Shown here: positions 57,614 through 64,000 of the stretch, piece after piece
Numbering within the stretch: position 1 is the stretch's first letter
Layout: each line of letters begins with the position of its first letter
Source: Watersipora subatra
Lineage: Eukaryota > Bryozoa > Gymnolaemata > Cheilostomatida > Watersiporidae
DNA length: 64,000 nt
Assembly (NCBI RefSeq): GCF_963576615.1
Contig: NC_088708.1
Location: 46,363,196 to 46,427,195 of the forward strand
Direction of reading: 5' to 3'
Program-made: the position numbers and the translations under genes
Notes under the pieces: model-generated
What the model saw: only the letters and a program-made list of their open reading frames with translations
What the model was told of the DNA's origin: nothing
The model's database searches: none

Positions 57614-60600
57614 ATGAGCAGTATATCAACAAATTACAGCAATCAAGTGATTTCAGGTGTGATAGCGGATACTGTGCTCTTGTTATTCGATTTTATACAG
57701 AGTTTGGTTGTACTTTTAAAACGTGGTTTATCGTCTATGAGACATGTTGGAAATGTTGTATTCTCAGGCTTAGAAGTTCGTTCTATAATAATTATTTGTT
57801 TTGAAATTTCGATGTCAACATATGATGCAAAAAGACAGTACAATTTTTAGTTGATGGAAAGAGATAGGTAACTGATATAGGACTTTAACCAAATAGTTTG
57901 CGTCAAATTTGTCTAAGTTTACTAAATGACTAACTATGTGTTGGCAGAAGAATTATAGCCGATTTATAGCTCTGGTTTGAATGTTCTAATATGGTAATAA
58001 AATTACTTGTTTACAAGCACAATATAAGCTGGTCCTGCAATTTGTTGCAGCGGAGACACTGAGTGAAGATGAAGAAGAAGATGGGATAGATGTAGGAAGA
58101 AAAGATGGGCCATTTTCGGCATTGATTACTTCTATGTGGCCTCATGACTCTGCGATAGATCTTAGTCCTGTAGGTTTGAATAATTTTCTCAATCAACTTT
58201 TTACATTTGTAAAAGAATTTATTGAACTTCCACTCCAAGTAAGTCTAGAACTTGACAGTAAAGGCTCTACAATACTTTGAGTCAGTTTTGAAAGAATAGA
58301 AATGGAGCTTAGAGGCAAAAATCCAGGTGTTGTTTCAATTGACTTGCATTGTTGGCCCAAATAAGTGCTTATATTGCTGGTAAACTTGAATGGTCTTTGC
58401 TCAAATGAATTATATCGACATAATCTATCACGGTAGGAGATTGACACATAAGTTTTCTTTGATTGTAGGCTCAAAAAGCTTCAGTGTGGAAGTAGTGGAA
58501 CTAGTAATATTTTTGATGTAATGTTTATAATTGCTCTGCCGAAGTGCAAAGAATCTTCAAAAGGCCCAAACTGAATGTTTCATTTCTAAACTGTACCTTT
58601 GATTTGCTATTCGATGTTGCTATGTCATAGCGTTTTGTCTTGAAAAGTTTTATAGAATGTCCCTCAAAGATTAAAATAACAGTTGAAATTTCACAGTCCC
58701 AGATTTCATATCAATGACTATAAAGTAGTGCCAAATGTGTTACTGTGGAACTATTTAGTGTTTTAATTATGTTATTTGGTAGCCTGAGGATGAAAGTGGA
58801 CAGGTTGACTATCGCTATGATGAATTCGGATTCAAGGTTGAAGTGGAAGGTAATGATTAACAATTTTGTATTTAACTAGACTAGAACGATTTGCTATAGA
58901 ACTTTAGCATATATATTAGTAGTTTCGAATAACTGAAGCATTAGCAAATTTATCTTCTATCTATATAAATGTGAGTGTTTAGTTATAGCTAGAAAGGTCT
59001 GGGAGCAAAAAACCACTTCATATTAGAATTGAACTTGGAACTCTGGTTCTGCAGACAGTCGTGTTTATTTATTACACCACACAACCTACTTGCCATACTA
59101 CAAAATAATTGTGCACATACTTACTACACCAGTTAAAATGTGTTCCCCAAAAATGCTTGCGAAGATATTATTGGTTACTACTAGCACACTTGAAGGTCGT
59201 GATTGCATGAGAGATCACGACGCATAACGTAACAATTATAAGCACAATTATAATCACGGCTCTTATTATAGTAAAGATTTAGATTAGTTTAAGTTACTAG
59301 CGTAAATTATTTAAATTTATTGGATAAAAAACTTAGCCAATGGCAACTACTGGGGTTGGCATTTTTCCTGGAAAAAACTGGTAAAAACCGGGAAAAACTG
59401 GTAAAAACCGGGAACAACTGGGTAATATTATAACTCCAGAATTTTTCATCCAAATATTTTGCTAAACAATGAAATCTAATTAAGATGGAAAATTGAACTA
59501 AACAATTAGTTGCGTGACTCCATATTTCTATCAATCAATAGCAATGGAAATAAAATAGTGTTTAAAAGTGGGAAAAATTAGAAAAAATCAACACCCAAGA
59601 TACGAGCTATGTTAAATAACGATGAGCCTTTTACAGTCCAATAATAGAACTGTTTTGACGTGTATTGATTAGCACTTTTGCCTTAGTGCAGACCAAGCTG
59701 CGCAACACGCTTGGAGTGGAGAAAGCGTCCAAACTGGTAGCTTGATACCAAAACCTAAAAATAATTTCTTTAGGAAATGATTCAGCTGAATACGAGGATT
59801 AGCTTTTCTTAGACAATCAATTCTAAATACTCTAATCTCAATACTCATATCCGTTTGTTCAGTTCACCGGTCTCGACTACTTGGCATTGTCTTCATGTGT
59901 TTTCATTTTTCAATTATTTTCTAATTGTTGTATTATGCTTACTGTCATGTTTCACACATCAATTTGGATTTTTATTCAATATTAACATTTAATATATGTA
60001 AATAAACGGATATAATCTTGTGATCTGGTCTTTTCATTCAATATTTAGTAAATAAACCAATTATAAAGGTTATGCGCTTTCTTAGTCTGTGTACTGTTAA
60101 AGAGCCATAAAGAAGCGCTATGACAGCTAATGGTATAAGTGTATTATTATTCTTTGCTTAAGCATTAGTCAACTTGTCAAAAAAGAGTTTTTTTAGTTTT
60201 TCCCGCTTCCCCACTTTTGGACAAAAATGAGTTTTTCTCGGGCAGTAAAAACCGGTATAAACCGGTGGTAATAGCCGCCATAGGAAATACTATGCCAACC
60301 CTGCAACTACACGTACATTACCTACTATTGTTTATAAGCTGTTGTAAATCCTGAACAAATATATTAGCTGATTCAAAATAAATTGTTTGTGCAAACACTT
60401 TTTTATTATCTGTGCAATGCGGCATTCAGCTAAAATATATTTACAAAGTGTATACATATACAATATACATATACAGTATATATTTACAGTGAATATATAC
60501 TGCATATATAGCATATACTGTAAATATATATTGCATATATATTATATACTGTAAATATATATTGCATATATAGTATATACTGTAAATATATATTGCATAA

Positions 60601-63600
60601 ATAGTATATACTGTAAATATATATTGCATATATAGTATATACTGTAAATATATATTGCATATATATTATATACTGTATATATATATTGCATATATGGTAT
60701 ATACTGTAAATATATATTGCATATATGGTATATACTGTAAATATATATTGCATATATAGTATATACTGTAAATATATATTGCATATATAGTATATACTGT
60801 AAATATATATTGCATATATAGCATATACTGTAAATATATAATGCATATATAGTATATACTGTAAATATATATTGCATATATAGTATATACTGTAAATATA
60901 TATTGCATATATAGTATATACTGTAAATATATATTGCATATATAGTATATACTGTAAATATATATTGCATATATAGTATATATTGTAAATATATATTGCA
61001 TATTTAGTATATACTGTAAATATATATTGCATATATACTATATACTGTAAATATATACTGCATATATAGTATATAGTGTAAATATATACCACATATATAG
61101 TATGTACTGTAAATATATACCACATATATAGTGTATACTGTAAATATATACCACATATATAGTGTATACTGTAAGTATATACTGCATATATGGTATATAT
61201 AGACTGCTGAAGTAAATAATCATCTAAAAAGTAATTGAGTAAAACTAATAAAAATGCTCTATATGAAATATGAAGCTAAATCTATAATTTGTTTGAAGAA
61301 TAATTAGACTTAGCTTTTAGCTACTGCCAGTTTTGAAGATCTAGTCTATCCTCTCTTAGAGTACAACCTAATGAGACCCCTCATCAGGCAGTACAACCTA
61401 ATGAGACCCCTCATCAGGCAGTACAACCTAATGAGACCCCTCATCAGGCAGTACAACCTAATGAGACCCCTCATCAGGCAGTACAACCTAATGAGACCCC
61501 TCATCAGGCAGTACAACCTAATGAGACCTTCATCAGGTAGTACAACCTAATGAGACCCCTCATCAGGCAGTACAACCTAATGAGACCCCTCATCAGGTAG
61601 TACAACCTAATGAGACCCCTCATCAGGCAGTATAACCTAATGAGACCCCTCATCAGGCAGTACAACCTAATGAGACCCCTCATCAGGCAGTACAACCTAA
61701 TGAGACCCCTCATCAGGTAGTACAACCTAATGAGACCCCTCATCAGGCAGTATAACCTAATGAGACCCCTCATCAGGCAGTACAACCTAATGAGACCCCT
61801 CATCAGGCAGTATAACCTAATGAGACCCCTCATCAGGCAGTACAACCTAATGAGACCCCTCATCAGGCAGTACAACCTAATGAGACCCTCATCAGGCAGT
61901 ATAACCTAATGAGACCCCTCATCAGGCAGTACAACCTAATGAGACCCCTCATCAGGCAGTACAATCTAATGAGACCCCTCATCAGGCAGTACAACCTAAT
62001 GAGACCCCTCATCAGGCAGTACAACCTAATGAGACCCCTCATCAGGCAGTACAACCTAATGAGACCCCTCATCAGGCAGTACAACCTAATGAGACCCCTC
62101 ATCAGGCAGTACAACCTAATGAGACCCCTCATCAGGCAGTACAACCTAATGAGACCCCTCATCAGGCAGTATAACCTAATGAGACCCCTCATCAGGCAGT
62201 ATAACCTAATGAGACCCCTCATCAGGCAGTACAACCTAATGAGACCCCTCATCAGGCAGTATAACCTAATGAGACCCCTCATCAGGCAGTATAACCTAAT
62301 GAGACCCCTCATCAGGCAGTACAACCTAATGAGACCCCTCATCAGGCAGTACAACCTAATGAGACCCCTCATCAGGCAGTATAACCTAATGAGACCCCTC
62401 ATCAGGCAGTACAACCTAATGAGACCCCTCATCAGGCAGTACAACCTAATGAGACCCCTCATCAGGCAGTATAACCTAATGAGACCCCTCATCAGGCAGT
62501 ACAACCTAATGAGACCCCTCATCAGGCAGTACAACCTAATGAGACCCCTCATCAGGCAGTACAACCTAATGAGACCCCTCATCAGGCAGTACAACCTAAT
62601 GAGACCCCTCATCAGGCAGTACAACCTAATGAGACCCCTCATCAGGCAGTACAACCTAATGAGACCCCTCATCAGGCAGTACAACCTAATGAGACCCCTC
62701 ATCAGGCAGTACAACCTAATGAGACCCCTCATCAGGCAGTACAACCTAATGAGACCCCTCATCAGGCAGTACAACTTAATGAGACCCCTCTTCAGGCAGT
62801 ACAACCTAATGAGACCCTCATCAGGCAGTACAACCTAATGAGACCCCTCATCAGGCAGTACAACCTAATGAGACCCTTCATCAGGCAGTACAACCTAATG
62901 AGACCCTCATCAGGCAGTACAACCTAATGAGACCCCTCATCAGGCAGTACAACCTAATGAGACCCCTCATCAGGCAGTACAACCTAATGAGACCCCTCAT
63001 CAAGCAGTACAACCTAATGAGACCCCTCATCAGGCAGTACAACCTAATGAGACCCCTCATCAGGCAGTACAACCTAATGAGACCCCTCATCAGGCAATAC
63101 AACCTAATGAGACCCCTCATCAGGCAGTACAACCTAATGAGACCCTCATCAGGCAGTACAACCTAATGAGACCCCTCATCAGGCAGTACAACCTAATGAA
63201 ACCCCTCATCAGGCAGTACAACCTAATGAGACCCCTCATCAGGCAGTACAACCTAATGAGACCCTCATCAGGCAGTACAACCTAATGAGACCCCTCATCA
63301 GGCAGTACAACCTAATGAGACCCCTCATCAGGCAGTACAACCTAATGAGACCCCTCATCAGGCAGTACAACCTAATGAGACCCCTCATCAGGCAGTACAA
63401 CCTAATGAGACCCCTCATCAGGCAATACAACCTAATGAGACCCCTCATCAGGCAGTACAACCTAATGAGACCCCTCATCAGGCAGTACAACCTAATGAGA
63501 CCCTCATCAGGCAGTACAACCTAATGAGACCCCTCATCAGGCAGTACAACCTAATGAGACCCCTCATCAGGCAGTACAACCTAATGAGACCCCTCATCAG

Positions 63601-64000
63601 GCAGTACACCACTCGCAGTACAGCATAATGAGAGAATAGACTGGATCTTTGAAACTGACAGTAGCTAAAAGCTAAGTATTATAAACTTAGTTTTGTTAAC
63701 CATTTGCTCCATACATTGTTATGTTTCTCTTATTTTTTTTATTATCAAATAATTCGTGTATTATCAAATACTGTCAGTGAAATTTTATTGTTGGCTTATA
63801 ATTGCTTTGTTCTAAATCAGGCAATGCTTTTCAAGTCTTGAAACAATCTGCGACTTTCATCGTATGCCTGTACTTTAACAGACGGGCCAGAGGAGAACTC
63901 TAGCAAACTTTTAAGTACTCCATTTTCTGAGGATCCCAAGCACAAGCTCAAGTGGCTGGCATATCTTGAGTTCTCTCACGGAGATGACATGGCAACATTT
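57614..64000 (+). CDS. SGSM3: SGSM3-like TBC/RUN/SH3 Rab-GAP, first four coding exons (cut by window end)
   Basis: SGSM3 (RUTBC3 family) is a cytoplasmic protein with TBC Rab-GAP, SH3 and RUN domains that modulates small G-protein signalling and endosomal traffic. Exons read: 57614-57656 (tentative, MSSISTNYSNQ...), 58051-58238, 58783-58849, 63882-64000 and beyond. All phases join, giving 139 aa so far. Recognised stretches are GPFSALITSMWPHD (exon 2), YRYDEFGFKVEVE (exon 3) and DPKHKLKWLAYLEFSHGDD (exon 4), which match the segment just before the TBC domain in vertebrate SGSM3. The acidic insert SEDEEED is not in the human start. The TBC domain itself lies past the window. Exon 1 is the least certain: its donor is CAG|GTGTGA and it was chosen because its one-base overhang fits exon 2. 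Intron 3 is 5 kb and is filled by a Helitron-like element with a nested hAT, a 31-bp array and the 30-bp satellite element. Confidence 0.91.
58960..60433 (+). mobile_element. Helitron-like element carrying a nested hAT
   Basis: The 5' end TCTATATAAATGTGAGTG follows an A. The 3' side TTTTTTATTATCTGTGCAATG is followed by CTAA at 60430. The hAT-like element 59351-60302 lies within. It shares the AACTCTGGTTCTGCAGACA block with 39674-40244. Confidence 0.45.
59351..60302. mobile_element. hAT-like non-autonomous element, 952 bp, exact 8-bp TSD
   Basis: Ends TGGGGTTGGCATTTTT and ATACTATGCCAACCCT are inverted repeats, flanked by exact GCAACTAC copies (59343-59350 and 60303-60310). Subterminal AAAACTGGTAAAAACCGG-type repeats occur at both ends. 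It appears to have inserted into the Helitron-like element 58960-60433. Confidence 0.8.
60437..61205. repeat. 31-bp AT-rich minisatellite, about 25 copies
   Basis: The unit contains TATATACTGTAAATATATAT followed by TGCATATATAG. 31 bp is not a multiple of three, so a 31-codon peptide repeat appears in every open frame. It abuts the Helitron-like end at 60433 on one side and approaches the 61309 element on the other. Confidence 0.95.
61309..63676. mobile_element. Satellite-bearing element with inverted ends (2.4 kb)
   Basis: The left end CTTAGCTTTTAGCTACTG...AAGATC.AGTCTAT.CTCTC (about 61309-61358) is matched in reverse complement by 63630-63675 with only a few mismatches. Between them is a 30-bp tandem array. 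No transposase and no certain target duplication (ATTA on both sides is possible). In SGSM3 intron 3. Confidence 0.75.
61361..63607. repeat. 30-bp satellite array, about 75 copies
   Basis: The unit begins CCTAATGAGACCCCTCATCA and continues GGCAGTACAA. The halves CCTAATGAG and CTCATCAGG form a 9-bp stem with one mismatch around an ACCC loop. Copies are nearly identical, with TATAA/TACAA and GGTAG/GGCAG variants. Several 29-bp copies lacking one C (near 61885, 62812, 62903, 63143, 63262 and 63500) break the open frames. No spacers. Confidence 0.98.

Noticed and set aside
60441..61125. 213-codon minus-strand frame of repeated MQYIFTVYTIYA-type peptide
   Set aside because: 31-bp AT minisatellite; every frame gives the same kind of peptide.
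61863..62838. Open frames of 309-313 codons on both strands of the satellite
   Set aside because: They are decapeptide repeats that exist only because the unit is 30 bp. No start context, splice structure or domain.
61361..63607. Regular 30-bp repeats resembling a CRISPR array
   Set aside because: Units are contiguous with no spacers, the DNA is eukaryotic, there are no cas genes, and inverted ends enclose the array. It is a satellite.

Overview
This is nuclear DNA of an invertebrate animal. Genes are split by GT-AG introns, the DNA is AT-rich, and many transposable elements and satellites sit inside introns. The three host genes match metazoan families. I infer a non-vertebrate bilaterian, possibly a lophotrochozoan; the species cannot be read from the sequence. 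Almost all protein function here lies in three host genes and two LTR retrotransposons. The many long 'open frames' over AT microsatellites and minisatellites are not genes.

Host genes. (1) 2417-15455, plus strand: a complete nine-exon high-affinity choline transporter (SLC5A7/CHT1 family, 545 aa). (2) 16199-36341, minus strand: a thirteen-exon PGC-1 family transcriptional coactivator (PPARGC1/Spargel-like, about 929 aa) with an acidic N-terminus, an RS-rich middle, an RRM and the family C-terminal signature. Genes 1 and 2 are convergent, and their predicted 3' ends lie within about 750 bp and may overlap. (3) 57614 to the window end, plus strand: the first four coding exons of an SGSM3-like TBC/RUN/SH3 Rab-GAP. 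The three genes share no pathway I can see; each forms its own transcription unit.

Mobile DNA. Between genes 2 and 3 lies a nested pair of Ty3/Gypsy-type retrotransposons. An older plus-strand element (44256-53861; TSD AGCAT; LTRs about 4% diverged; three in-frame stops) was broken by a younger minus-strand element (48093-52968; TSD ATTTG; 262-bp LTRs differing at one base; one in-frame UGA). A decayed third Gypsy-type integrase lies at about 42870-44090 (minus), and a possible tail of another at 54000-54620. Introns carry two hAT-like elements with exact 8-bp duplications, several TA-flanked MITE families (two present twice, one with an element inserted inside), two long foldback elements, three Helitron-like elements and tRNA-derived SINE heads.

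Satellites. The most striking non-genic structure is at 61309-63676, inside SGSM3 intron 3. It is an array of about 75 copies of a 30-bp dyad-symmetric unit enclosed by about 46-bp inverted repeats. A fragment resembling its end and unit lies at about 41814-41856 beside a perfect 30-bp palindrome. Other tandem arrays (15, 17, 18, 20, 22, 23, 24, 31 and 46 bp units, plus di- and trinucleotide runs) are listed one by one.

Limits: everything was read by eye. Exon joins rest on splice motifs, reading phase and remembered family similarity, not on alignment or transcripts. Repeat boundaries without a target duplication are approximate.
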